DNA from: Dryocosmus kuriphilus
Lineage: Eukaryota > Arthropoda > Insecta > Hymenoptera > Cynipidae
DNA length: 64,000 bases
Direction: 5' to 3'
Assembly (NCBI GenBank): GCA_038277395.1
Contig: CM076196.1
Coordinates: forward strand, 94,308,385-94,372,384
Shown in pieces: positions 12,409 to 23,190 of this stretch. The notes under the pieces are model-generated. The model made no database searches and was not told where the DNA came from. It worked only from the letters and a program-made list of their open reading frames with translations. The position numbers were made by a program, and so were the translations under genes. How positions within the stretch are numbered: position 1 is the first letter of the stretch; every line of letters begins with the position of its first letter.

Positions 12409-13540
12409 CGAGGTGTGTTCAAAAAGTAAAATGACTTTTAATTTTTACGAAAAAATATTTATTTATTCATGAATTGTTATGTTGTTCCCTTCAAAGTAAC
12501 CCCCCCCCCCCCCTTAGTTATAACACACTTGTGCCAATGCTTTTTCCAATCCTCAAAGCACTTCTGATAAGCAATTTTTGGTGTAGCCTTAAGTTCTTCC
12601 AACGATGCATTTTTATCTCCTCAATCGTTGCCAATCTCTGTCCTTTCATGGGTCTCTGAGGCATGCTTGTGATTTTGTTTTTGGCCAAAAAGTCACGCAG
12701 AAACAACGATGAGTGAGCAGGTGCATTCTCGTGATACAAAATCTATGAATTGTTTTCCCACAATTTCGGACGTTTTTATCCTATTTCTTTTGCAAACGAC
12801 GCATAACTTCAAGGTAATACTCCTTATTGACCGTACGACCTTGTGGTAAGAACTATTGACGTACTACGCCACGGTAATCGAAGAAAACAGTGTAAAAAGC
12901 CCTGACATTTGATCGAACTTGTCGCGCTTTTTTCGGTATTGGCTCTTCCATTGGGACAATTGGGCTTTGGTTTCAACGTCATCATTCTTGACGTCATTTA
13001 AAAGCTCTTGAGCGATGCTCATTCGATGGTTGTTTTGGTCAAAATTAAGCAGTTTTGGAAGAAATTTCGCTGCAACACGTTTCATGCTCAAAACATCGGA
13101 AAAAATTGCATGGCACGAGCCATCCGAGATGCCGATGTCTTCAGCAACTTCTCTAGCAGAGATTCGACGATTCCCCAACACCATATTCTTCACTTCTTCA
13201 ACACTTTCATCATTTATTGACGTGCTGGGGCGTCCAGAGAGAGATTCGTAAATGGTATCTTCTCGGCCTTCTTGGAAGAGCTTGTACCACTTATAAACAT
13301 TTCTTTTGCTCAAAGTAGAATCGTATGCCACTATCAACATTTTAAGTGTTTTGGAGCATTTATTTCCATTTCTTACACAGAATTTGATGCAAGTTCTATG
13401 ATGGTGATGCTATACCTACACTTGAAACTGTGCACATATTTTGGGGACGAGTGTACCAATATAAAATGAAAAAAATTGAAGATCGAATGCACGTAGTCCG
13501 CGAAATTTGAAAAGTCACCTTATTTTTTGAACACACCTCG
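12409..13540 (-). mobile_element. mariner (DD34D) copy 3, both inverted repeats present
   Basis: Left end CGAGGTGTGTTCAAAAAGT and right end read inward CGAGGTGTGTTCAAAAAAT match at 18 of 19 positions. The right flank is TA (13541-13542). The left TA appears mutated. Length is about 1.13 kb, slightly shorter than a full mariner. A run of 14 C sits at 12500-12513, in the segment just outside the transposase stop. This copy defines the ends for the two truncated copies at 1-1155 and 8463-9651. Confidence 0.9.
12518..13340 (-). pseudogene. mariner transposase, broken
   Basis: The N-terminal helix-turn-helix and linker are open at 13340-12864 (SKRNVYKWYKLFQEGRED, SGRPSTSINDESVEEV). The C-terminal part is open at 12739-12518 (ENAPAHSSLFLRDFLAKNK). 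An internal deletion removes the stretch that should carry the third catalytic Asp: the reading goes directly from SMPQ to RPMKGQR. The second Asp is also changed to Glu (HENAPAHS). It is therefore catalytically dead twice over, although its terminal repeats are good. Confidence 0.9.
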
Positions 13541-13619
13541 TAGATGGACTCCCAAAATCATTCTTGAGACTGTGCGGTCACATTTTTAAGATGCAGCTTT
13601 AAATTGATTGAAAATGAAA

Positions 13620-13990
13620 TCAGCTGAACTAACTACATGGGAAAGATTTAAACAAGTATGCTGTGAGACGTTCATATTCCCTGAGAATTTAATCGCGAAG
13701 TGATAAAGAGCGTTCGAACGTTTGCAGAATAAATCAGAGTCGTACCTGGACAGACTATGTAATGAATTACATATAATTTTTGAGGAGACCAAGCAACAAA
13801 TACGAATAGGACTCTGAGCCAAGGATTCGTTTTTGGCGATGGGTACATAGAAGCACGAGTACCTCGAAGACCTATTGCATGACATGCGTAAACATCAGCG
13901 TATTTGTCATCAACGAATGGGACGCATTCGACGGACGAAAAAAGATGAATTAGAAAAGGAAAATGCTATTTTAGACAAATCATTTCCAAA
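13620..13990 (+). pseudogene. possible LTR-retrotransposon gag remnant
   Basis: A frame beginning near 13620 reads LTTWERFKQVCCETFIFPENL. After a frame change it reads RLQNKSESYLDRLCNELH and then a charged stretch to about 13990. The W-x-x-F...F-x-P...Q-x-x-x-ES-x-x-x-Y arrangement resembles a Ty3/Gypsy-type Gag core. There are no LTRs or zinc knuckle nearby, and the match is loose. Confidence 0.3.
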
Positions 13991-14204
13991 ATTAGATAGT
14001 TCTATTATTTTCCGTCATTGCATAGGTATATATATATCAAACAACATATTTATGGCTGTCATAAGATTATTATGCCAAAGACCAGGACATAACCTCAAGC
14101 CGATGAGCTCCATTCCATTACACTCGAAAAAGGCCATATGAAAATATGTATAATAACTACGAGGGACTTTTTATCACATCCAGGGTCCTTTATTTTTTTT
14201 TTTT

Positions 14205-14285
14205 TTTCTGACAATTTGGGAGACTTGGGTTCCATTCCCTACAGCGACAGAAGGTGTTTCTTCTTTCATTGATGCCATTGCGCGT
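14205..14285 (+). repeat. SINE-like repeat with Pol III B-box, copy 1
   Basis: GACTTGGGTTCCATTCCCTA, then CAGAAGGTGTTTCTT, matches 17025-17100 (GACTTGGGTTCGATTCTCGA, then AGAAGGTGTTCCTT). The GGTTCGATTC block is a Pol III B-box. Confidence 0.5.
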
Positions 14286-14386
14286 TTTTGCGAGTTATAA
14301 ACTGACCCGTAATAGCTAAAATAAATAACACTATTTATTTAATTAAATACCTGGTAGAAAACCCCAAGATCATTTAATGTTAAATC

Positions 14387-14917
14387 CGTTGCCGGTTCAA
14401 ATCCGGTCCACGGTGTTTTTTTTCGAGAACTTGTTTTATTTATCTCGCGAATTTTTCAACCATAAAAAAAAAATCGCGAAAATTATCAGGAATTCATCCT
14501 CTGATAAATATACTGTCTGAAAAATGTCATATCATAAAACTAATATTTGCATAATATAAATCAGACGAAATAATAATTCGATGAATTAAGATGTCAATAA
14601 ATTCATCAGTTTCAAATATCAATTCACGTTGACATAACTATCGTGTAACATCATCTATGTGTGTCTCAAACCCTGGAGACTAGATAAATGCAAGTTCCGA
14701 GAATTTCACTGCTGTGCCCTGGTGGCTCAACTGGTAGCGCGTCTCACTGGAAATGAGAAGGTTGCCGGTTCAAATCCGGTCCACGGTGTTCTTTTCGAGA
14801 ACTTGTTTTATTTATCTCGCGAATTTTTCAAACAAAAAAAAATCACGAAAATTATCAGGAATTCATCCTCTGATAAATATATTGTCAGAAAAATGTCATA
14901 TCATAAAATTAATATTT
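14387..14917 (+). mobile_element. dimeric tRNA-derived SINE insertion with 8-bp duplication
   Basis: The insert is bounded by identical 8-bp repeats GTTAAATC (14379-14386 and 14918-14925). It contains a 5'-truncated SINE copy (14388-14549, starting at the T-arm), a linker of about 165 bp, and a full-length copy (14716-14917). The two copies share the T-arm, a CGAGAACTTGTTTTATTTAT block and a 3' TCATATCATAAAA block. The locus at 16796-16945 carries the same flanking DNA without the insert (an empty site, GTAAATTGAAATT at 16849). Confidence 0.75.
14716..14788 (+). repeat. tRNA-like SINE head, anticodon GGA
   Basis: This folds as a cloverleaf. The acceptor GCCCTGG pairs with CCACGGT (one mismatch). 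The D-arm is GCTC/GCGC. The anticodon stem TCTCA/TGAGA is perfect, with loop CTGGAAA (anticodon GGA, nominally Ser). The T-arm is GCCGG TTCAAAT CCGGT. The variable loop is only about five bases, whereas real serine tRNAs have a long variable arm. It is also followed by a SINE body found in a second copy. I therefore call it a SINE head, not a functional tRNA gene. Confidence 0.7.
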
Positions 14918-15065
14918 GTTAAATCAAAATGTTGAAAAATACGAACATACTTCTTTCGAAGTAGCCTCCTCAGGAGTAAAATTCGACGCGTTAGCTCGAG
15001 TGTTATAGTTGCCATTTACTTGTTAACATTTCCAACTTTTGAACTTAATTGATTTTAAACGACGA

Positions 15066-16590
15066 AGGTGATTTCTACCCTCCATGTAGGGGTCGTTGAT
15101 TTTTTCCCTGATGCATTATCCTTTTCAAAGTTATTTAAGGATGATTATCCTTTTTTCGTGTCCTACACTTGCCATTTAAGTTTCGAAAATTGTAGACTTT
15201 AAGATTTAATAGATTCTAGACAACAGAGGTGATTTCTACCCTCGATATAGGGATATAAGATGTTTTCTTGACACAGTATTCCTTCAAAAAACGTTTACGG
15301 ATATTTATGTTTGTCTTTATATACTATATTTGCCCTTCACTTTTTGAAAATTGTCGAAATTAAGACTTAATGGATTCTGGATAACAAGGGTGATTTCTAC
15401 CCTCGATATAGGGTTCTTTGATTTTTTTTCCTGATACGGTATCCGCTTTAAAGTTATTTAAGGATGTTTTTTTTAATTACTTGTAGAAAAAGGTCGGCTT
15501 TTGGAGTTGATTGATTTTAAACAGCAAGGGTGATTTCTTGCATCCATAGAGGGGTCGTTGATTCTTTTCTAACATCAGATGCTACCAAAATCATATGTAG
15601 ATGTTGATAATTTTTTTTTCATGACGTAAGCTTGCGATTTAGTGACCGAAAAAGCTCGACAATAAGAATTGATCAATTTTAGATAACAAAGGTGATTTCT
15701 ATCCTTGATATAGGGGTCGCTATTAACATATATATAAACATGTATATCTGAAATCGATCAAGTCTTTAATTTGAGGTTTTTCAGTAAATAAATCGCAACT
15801 TCAGCACATGTAGAAGAAAGATAATCAATCCGAAACTACTTCAGAAGGAATTCGGTGTCAGTAATAAAATCAGCGACCCCTATATCGAGAGTAGAACTCA
15901 TCCACGCCGTGTGAAATCAATCAAGTCCAAAAGTTGACCCTTTCAACCAAGTATTTGTCAATAGTAAGACACGGAAAAAACACATTCCTGAATAACTCTG
16001 GAAGGGATGACGTGCCAAGAAAAATATCAGCGACCCCTATATCGAGGTTCGAAGCCACCCTTGTTGTGTAAAATCGATCGAGTCAGCAAATAAATCGCAA
16101 CTTTATTACATGTCAATCAAATATAAACATCCCCAAACAATACTGAAAGGAATCCGGTGTCAGAGAAAAAATCAAAGACCCCTATATTGAGGGTAGGAAT
16201 CGTCTTTGTTGTCTAGAGTTGATCAAGTCTAAAAATCGACAATTTTCAAAAAGTAAATGGCAACTTTAGGACACGCAACACAAACATGAACATCCCCAAA
16301 TGACTTTGGAAGGAATACTGTGTCAGGGAAAAAATCAATGACCCCTATATCAAGTGTATAAATCACCCCTGTTATCTAGAATCAATTAAGGCTTAAAGTC
16401 GACAATTTTAAAAAAGTACATGGCAACTGTAGGACATGACAGAATTCACCCTTCTTATCTAAAACCGATCAAGACATAAAAACAAACATTAAAAACTCCA
16501 AACGGCTTTGGAAGGGATACTGTGTCAAGTAAAGAATCAAAGAGCCCTATATCCAAGGTAGAAACCACCGTTGTTGTTTAGAATCGATCA
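15066..16590. repeat. foldback array: about 150-bp units in two inverted blocks
   Basis: Five units lie head to tail on the plus strand, starting near 15067, 15224, 15390, 15528 and 15691, each with GGTGATTTCTACCCTCGATA followed by TAGGGGTCG. Five or six units lie in the opposite orientation near 15871, 16026, 16170, 16336 and 16535 (CGACCCCTATATCGAG), plus a partial near 16440. The turning point is about 15740-15840. Units are well diverged and have no ORF. The direct-repeat flanks (14938-15010 and 16861-16945, AAATTCGANGCGTTAGCTCGA) lie outside the array. Confidence 0.8.
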
Positions 16591-16991
16591 AGTCTTAAGG
16601 TCGACTATTTTCAAAAAGTAAATGGCAACTGTAGGATATGCAACACAAACATGAACATCCATAAATGAATTTCGACGGCATGAACTCGAGAGAGCGCAAA
16701 AGCACAGTAACCTAGCTACTGACGAAAATTGTGAGCACAGATAAGCTAAAAACTAAGAGTTTGTAAATGTGGATTGGGAGGAAAGTTGTAAAAAATATAC
16801 TATTTAAATTAATGTAATACCTTGCCGAAAACCCTAAGATCCTTTAGCGTAAATTGAAATTTTGAAAAGTACGAGTGTACTTCGTTTAGAGGTAGCCTCT
16901 TCAGATTTAAAATTCGATGCGTTAGCTCGATCCGGAAGTTGTAATAATTCGAAGGAACGTATAATGACATCTGAGAAATTCTGTATTACCA

Positions 16992-17100
16992 AACGCTTCT
17001 ACAGCTTAGTGGTAAGAGAATGCAATCGTCGATTGGAAGACTTGGGTTCGATTCTCGACAGCAGCAGAAGGTGTTCCTTTTTCACTGATGTCATTGTATA
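16992..17100 (+). repeat. SINE-like repeat with A- and B-box, copy 2
   Basis: GCTTAGTGGTAAGAG (A-box-like) is followed about 35 bp later by GGTTCGATTCTCGA (B-box-like), then an AGAAGGTGTTCC tail shared with 14205-14285. It is tRNA-derived in appearance, but no full cloverleaf forms. Confidence 0.5.
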
Positions 17101-17129
17101 ACGCAAGAGTCACTACGTAAATTTTCTTA

Positions 17130-17577
17130 GCTTAACCTTTGATGAGTTGCGCTATATCACACTCGGAGTGTGTCAGCTGAATGAATCCCAATAATATACC
17201 GACGAACACTTATCGGATCATTAAATCCCTTCTCCTTCTTGTTTCCAAACAGAAAGAAGGCATTCTTAGAGGAGAAATTCATTCTCGTCACAGATATTCC
17301 AAAGTATACAACTTATGATTGGAAACTAATGCTGGACCAAATCAGATGAGCGATTGGTACTGCCAGTGCAAAAATGGTTTAAGAGACGTTGGGTATTGCT
17401 CTCACATTGTTAGTGCTCTGTCGTATCTTGGTTACTATAGATATCACCAAAAAGGCTCCTACATCTTCACGTGAATTTGAAAGTCATGTGAATGACGCCT
17501 GGTGTTGGTCGGAAGAAGAAAGAGAGAAAGGAGATGGAACATCATATTCAGGTAACAAATCCAGTTCTGAAAAATAA
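17130..17577 (+). pseudogene. transposon protein remnant with SWIM zinc finger
   Basis: A frame at 17346-17474 reads DWYCQCKNGLRDVGYCSHIV followed by SALSYLGYYRYH. The C-x-C-x(n)-C-x-H spacing is a SWIM finger, and the wording matches SWIM proteins encoded by repeated elements in arthropod and cnidarian genomes. Upstream, in other frames, are DELRYITLGVCQLNE (about 17133) and RGEIHSRHRYSKVYNL (about 17262), which precede the finger in that family. Downstream is FESHVNDAWCW. Several frameshifts and stops show it is dead. The parent transposon superfamily is not assigned. It sits inside the DUF4773 intron. Confidence 0.6.
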
Positions 17578-17599
17578 AGCTCTTGCACACTATACATCC

Positions 17600-19680
17600 T
17601 TTAATTGTCCATCAATTTTGATTGATCCTAATCCAATATAATACACTTTCTTAGAAGTATGCCTGTTCGAGTTTTTTTTCAATCATTTTATAAAAATGAT
17701 TGATAATCAATCTGACAAGGTAGAACGTTTTTACTCCTTTCATGGTCTCAGACCTAATAAAGTGTAAAAATAAGACTTATTTTGAAGACTAAGTACTTCG
17801 AGGAAATTGATGGCTATTATGTATGTTTTAACGCATATACATATATGCATAGCTTTTTGGAAACTGCGATCTTGCGTCCGCAATATTAACCATCTGAAGC
17901 CCAGCATTATTTAACCAAAAGTGCGAAAATGCACGTAAAATACGAACATAAAAATTCCTATTTTCTAAAATTAGAACAATTTCAGAGAAACATGTTTTTG
18001 ACAGTTATGAGATTGAGTTAGATACAATAAATAAAATAAACTCCTCCTCCTTTCGGAGAAACGAACCCGAGTCATTAGGGGTATGCTCTTAAACGGATAA
18101 CTATGCACAAAAATTAAAAATAAATTGTATTCATCGAATAATTTTCAAAATTAAATGTAAGAAAAGACTGTCAATGGAAGAGAATATTTGCTTTGACCTG
18201 CTGATATAAAAAAAATTATAACAGCAGTTCAGGACCGATTTGAAAACTAAACTATAGGGCACACATCTTTCTAATTCTACGGTTCGAGGTCGGTCATTCT
18301 TTTTTATTTATTATAAATAAATTTCCAAGATAAAAACAAAAACTAAGCGTTTATTAAAATTAATTAATTTATTTATCAATATTTATTAAAAAATATTTCC
18401 AAGAAAATTTGTACTCCTTTTTGAGGTGAATAATTATTCTGCACATCATTTTTTTCGTATCACGCATTGTTTTGCTGTAAAATAGAGCGTCTTCTTTTAA
18501 TTAATATTTTCAGGATTAAAATAAAAGCGATAGATCTTATCAGAAAATAATTCAAAGGTTTTTGTAGATATTTTTTGGTGCAAAACTTTGTTCCTTAACA
18601 TTTTTGGCGCATTTTGCATATTTTGGCCAGAGAGCGGAATAACCTGTTTATGACGCTTTTCACAATTATAACAAAACCTATGTTCATCTTTATTGTTATT
18701 GTTACACTTTTTTGGAGAAAATTATGAAAACTTGGTCTGTATTTCCTTATTTATGACGGGTTAGTAGATCCTGATAGAAAACTGCAATGTCAATACCTCT
18801 GAAGGAGAGTATATTTGCAAATTTGTTTTTAGAATTTAATTTTTTCGTTTCTGAGTTTGAAATGCTTTGCATCTGGTCCCTTTCATATTAGCCCAAAGCG
18901 CTGTTTCACTTAGGAGAGCGAAAACTTCAACCAAGACATAAGAGACCACTTCATGTCTTGAGACATGCTTCTTCGCCTTGATGAATGCAGCGCACTGAGA
19001 GCTACTCGTATAACCATAATCACAATACCGTCTATGAATTGTAGCTTATGAAACAAAACTAGACTTCAACAACTTAAATACAAAGTGAGACGCCTTGAAG
19101 ATAAACCCAAGACGAAATATTTTGACACGCGAGCCGCTGGTCAAAGAGAGGTGGTTAACGAACTTGATCTTTCTTGTTGAACCTTGAAAAAGTATGCTAG
19201 AGCACAAACCAATTTGAGAATTATTTACAAAGTTATTGTACCTAAAGGCCATTACAGACTACAGACTATCTCTACAGACAGATAAGTACACTCAGAAAAA
19301 CCCATTTTTCTCACGCAAGAGATCTCGGAACGTAGAGATTTGATGAAAACCGCGAAATCAAATTTTACATAAAACTAATACTTTCTCATTAGGATCAGAA
19401 TATACAAAAGTTGATTGGGATTGTAACGATAACCTCAGAGACACATTTACTCTCTAATGGTATGGGAGATTTCCCCATTATAAGTTAATTTTCAAACAAA
19501 CGAGACCTAGTTCACTTAATGAATCTTTTTTCTTTTGCTCTATGTTCTAATCTATGACATCAATAATTGAGGATTCTATATAAAATATTTTTTTTAACTT
19601 TCTTTTCATTAAATAACTGTAAAAATAGTTATTTTAGTATCCTTGTGTTGAGGACGAGAGCAATTACCTGAACTTGGATA
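17600..19680. other. no gene seen
   Basis: About 2 kb of AT-rich intronic DNA. The longest open frames, at 19046-19252, are unconvincing on both strands. I see no repeat of known type. Confidence 0.4.
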
Positions 19681-19689
19681 GAAATTCAT

Positions 19690-19720
<31 letters not shown>

Positions 19721-19727
19721 CGTTTCT
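19690..19727 (+). repeat. 38-base poly(G) tract
   Basis: An uninterrupted run of 38 G on the plus strand, which is poly(C) in the pre-mRNA of the DUF4773-like gene, only about 45 bases inside the intron from the donor at 19770. Confidence 0.9.
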
Positions 19728-19770
19728 CAAGCTTATATGGCTTTACTGCAATAACATGATAATTATTTAC

Positions 19771-20055
19771 CTGATATTTGATTAGCAAATATTTCTCGGC
19801 CATCCATTAAAAGGTGGATTTGCAAAGAAAATTCCTGAGCGATGTAGGTTATATTAACACAAATGCGATGATCAAATCTAATTACAGTTATATTTATTCC
19901 AGTACAACAACTGCACACTGAATTCGCACAAGCGCATGGTAAAGTTCCGAAGCTTATCCTCGATGAATTTTTAATTCTGTTACTGTCTTCCAGATATCCG
20001 ATTAAAGGATCGCCATTTGTTGAGTCGTAATAGAACGAATTATCTGCTGTCACAC
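19771..20055 (-). CDS. DUF4773-like secreted protein, internal exon
   Basis: The acceptor is ATTTTTTAG just upstream (20056-20064). The donor is TCAG|GTAAAT at 19770. The reading frame runs VTADNSFYYDSTNGDPL, then LPCACANSVCSCCTGINI, then RICVNITYIAQEFSL and DGREIFANQIS. The Cys-rich CACxNxxCSCC block followed by a V-x-I-x-Y stretch is the N-terminal half of the DUF4773 domain. The split codon joins in frame to exon 10258-10619, completing the domain with no stop. The exon begins in phase 1, so at least one further 5' exon supplying the signal peptide must exist upstream, toward higher coordinates. Confidence 0.8.
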
Positions 20056-20298
20056 CTAAAAAATATTCGAACTTTATCCATATTTTTAAAATAGAACATA
20101 GACTACTCCATTAAACACTCTCATGAATGAGAATGCAAAAAGTATGAATTAAAGAGGTTACATTGAGTAATGATATTTTTGTGAGTTTGGGGATGTGCAC
20201 TAGTTATTTAGAGCTCAAAAATGATCATTCTTAAAAATGAATTATAAGGTTATGGAAAATATTCTGATCATCAATTGTACTTAATTTTGGAAGAGATG

Positions 20299-20577
20299 TT
20301 ACGTTGTTCCCCGTGGGAGTGGACAATTAAAATCTAATCGCCCACCCACGCGGTATCCACACGCCATACGTATAAGAAATTCGGTGGCCGAGATGGTTGT
20401 CCCTCCCATGACACTCATGTTCATCATCACTAGCGTGGTCGTACAGGAAGAAGAGAGAAAGCGATGAGTCAATGGTGGTGTAGAGCATGCGAGAATAACG
20501 ACTATCGTCGCCACCGTCCACACACATGGCAAAAACGAGGAGAGAAGCACGTTGAGCGCGAAACTCCTTTTAATCAT
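20299..20577 (-). CDS. candidate 5' (signal-peptide) exon of the DUF4773-like gene
   Basis: An ATG at 20577 opens a frame beginning MIKRSFALNVLLSSFLPCV and followed by a further hydrophobic run, a plausible signal peptide. It lies 240 bp upstream of exon 19771-20055 on the same strand. A phase-1 donor with GTATGG at about 20370 would join it in frame. A competing frame starts at 20527 (MCVDGGDDSRYS). I cannot decide between them, or rule out that the true first exon is further away. Confidence 0.3.
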   Translation of the reverse strand: MIKRSFALNVLLSSFLPCVWTVATIVVILACSTPPLTHRFLSSSCTTTLVMMNMSVMGGTTISATEFLIRMACGYRVGGRLDFNCPLPRGTT

Positions 20578-20599
20578 GCTCTTCGGATACTCGTAGTGA

Positions 20600-22690
20600 T
20601 CCGCGCAACCACTAAAAGTTAAAAAGCAAATTCAATTGTTATTAAAAACCAAAAAGTTATATAGATTACTTTCTTAACTCTCCCTTAAATATCAAAATCA
20701 CTAAATTGAAAAAATCATTCAATAATCTCAAAATTATTAATATAAATTATAATAACAATCTTCAGCCTTTAACAATAGAATAAGGTCAATATAGAATAAT
20801 TTGGTCGATTGATCAAATCCAAATAGTATTCAGAATAGAAAGCTAGAAGGTTCCAAATAATGAATAAGTTATCCCTAATAAATGGTTAAATTATAACAAA
20901 ACAATAACTTCACGAACTTGATTTATTTATTGGTTAGAAATAATCAATTAGTAAGTTAAGTATATTTTATAAAAATATATTCCATAAAAATATTTAAAAT
21001 GTTGGCTAGCAAAAATGAGCAATCAATTGAGAAATATGCTAAATCAGTAAATTAACAATAAGGAGCCGGTTCCCCTTTAAAAGTCACTATAAATAAAATG
21101 TGAATAATCAACATTCTTTAAAGACCTATACTCTTTTTATGAATTCGATTTTGACTGGATATATTAATTAAATGCTTTAAGTGAAGTGCATAGCAACAGT
21201 GCACGTTTACCTGGAAATTTCTTAGTTGCAATAAGTTTCAAAAAATCAGCATTTAATGGTCACGCGGATTGCATCCTGTTAGGAGAAAGGTCCCACGCTC
21301 GAGGTGCGGACTCAGCTAAAAGCCCTACCCAAAGTCATACACACTTTAGGGTACGAGACGAATCAATACCTTGGTTCGATAAGTTTGGGTGCCTAATGCC
21401 CTCGCTCTGTCGTGATTTTTACCCGCACTTCCCAGAGTCGCGGTTGTCATCTGAACACGCCAAAGTGCAAATAGGGTGTGCAATGCCTCGCGGTTTTTTT
21501 CGACGTTAAATTATAAGAAAATCGACCTTAGTACCTTAGTTTAGTGAGTATGGTCCAGGAGATATTTATAAAATACTAAGGACAAGAAAATACCGTAAAA
21601 CAACTAGTGAAATTGTGAATTTGGATGACAACTCGCGAGTAGGAGAAGTGTGGGAAGTGATCACTGGACCGTGGGCGCCACTGCCCGGACAACAGATCAC
21701 TAGCATCAGGCAAGGTCAAAAGTAAATTTTGTAACTTAAATTACGCGGGCTTGTTCTCTCTCTCTCTCCCTCTCGTAGAAGCCAAGGTGTCAATTCCTTT
21801 CTACTTTCTCCATGTTCGGATTACTCTTTTGTTGAACTCTATAGATTCTACATTCGTGCCTGGTACTCTTTTGAACAGATGCGCTGTAACTATTAAGGTC
21901 GTTGTACTCCTTTTGAATAAATATTATTTCTCTCTAATTATTGAAAATAATTCCACTGTTTTCATTAGAACTGTGACCTTTCTTTTGAGTTTAGAATCAA
22001 TGTATAGATTTGATATATTGAGCGTCGGCACTTCCCAGAGGGAAGGAATGGTATCAAAAACGACCTCCACTTAAAAAGAAAATAAACAATCAGGATTCCC
22101 TCCTGACTGACTGTTTGTAAACCTCCGGCAAACAAGTTAGAAACAATCTTTCATAACAGAGAACTAAAGGCGAGCTTTAAAACAAAATTCTTGATAGGAA
22201 TTCCAAAAGAATACTCAGATACTCGATCCCCAACGGTCCGCGGTTCATAACAGGTAATACCCTATAACCGAAAGACGAAGCAACTACCACGTGTAAAAGT
22301 TTGACGTCATTATTTCATACTTATTAATCGTCTTTAAACTGATAGTATCTCAGTGTCGATGACTCTCACGTATACCCGGACATCCAGGTGTTAATAAGCT
22401 ATCGAGGTAAATACCAAATTTGTTATTTAACAATAGCTTTTGATTTTTGTGTTTTTACTTTCCCTTTAGTTAAATGTTTAAATTATTATTTAATCCTAAT
22501 GTTCAATGACTGAATTCATTCCTTGAAATATTCTCTACAAATTTCTTTGATATGCTTTTAACAAAAAAAGTTGTTTACGAAAAATGTAGTTTATAGAAAA
22601 ACAAATGCACAATTTCCAAGTAAAGTTTCAAAAATAAAAACGTACGAGAAAATTTGTAAAGAATCTTTCAAGGAATAAACTGAGCCCTAC
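20600..22690. other. no gene seen; AT-rich DNA and a CT microsatellite
   Basis: No supported gene. A CT/TC microsatellite is at 21753-21776. An ORF of 107 codons at 21186-21509 has no recognisable motif. Confidence 0.4.
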
Positions 22691-22734
22691 AACATTAGGG
22701 TTCAATAAAAGTAGATAGGTAAGGGGGTGCAGTA

Positions 22735-23190
22735 GATATACTATGGAACTTCTGGATACCTTGTTGTAAATGCCTACATAGTTAACTATATGGAAACCCA
22801 TGTAAAGATCTACATGGGAACCCATATGGGATCCTATATCGATTCGTGTCTAAAATACGCATCTCAAGATGGGATGAGAAACGATAAAAGATTCCATATA
22901 GGTTTTTTGAATTGACCTTTAATAAAAAATATATGTTCGGAAAGTATTGTAAGGAAAGTGGAGAAGCTTTAAAGTAACAAAAACTACTGTGGAGCCATAA
23001 ATATTATACAAAACAACTGCATCCTTATTACTTTTTTTAAATACCCTATATACTCGTATATTTCCTAAACCCTATACCTATATAGATTCCCCTCCCATCC
23101 GATATGTGTAATTTAGACACAAATCCATGTAGGAGCCCATGTGATTCCCCATATAGGTTCCCACGTAGTTTAATATGTGCGGATTTTTAA
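22735..23190. mobile_element. foldback MITE remnant
   Basis: The left arm (about 22755-22880: AACCCATGTAAAGATCTACA, then TCGTGTCTAAAATACGCAT) is inverted on the right (about 23085-23180: GTGTAATTTAGACACAAAT, then ATGTAGGAGCCCATG). The right terminus reads GCGGATTTTTAACCGGG before TA, a common MITE end. The matching left terminus is lost. Confidence 0.55.

Larger units (their letters stand above)
10620..19770 (-). other. 9.15-kb intron of the DUF4773-like gene
   Basis: Bounded by a GTAAAT donor at 19770 and a TTTTCAG acceptor at 10620 (minus strand). It contains mariner copy 3, a possible gag remnant, the dimeric SINE, the foldback array, the SWIM-finger remnant and a 38-base homopolymer. 10680-12400 and 17600-19680 hold no feature I can support. 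Confidence 0.75.

Noticed and set aside
14716..14788. Functional tRNA-Ser (GGA) gene
   Set aside because: The cloverleaf is good, but there is no long variable arm, one acceptor mismatch, and the sequence continues into a SINE body present in a second copy.
19046..19252. 68-codon minus-strand ORF
   Set aside because: No motif on either strand and no splice context.
21186..21509. 107-codon ORF as a host gene
   Set aside because: No motif, no splice-consistent neighbours and an unremarkable composition.
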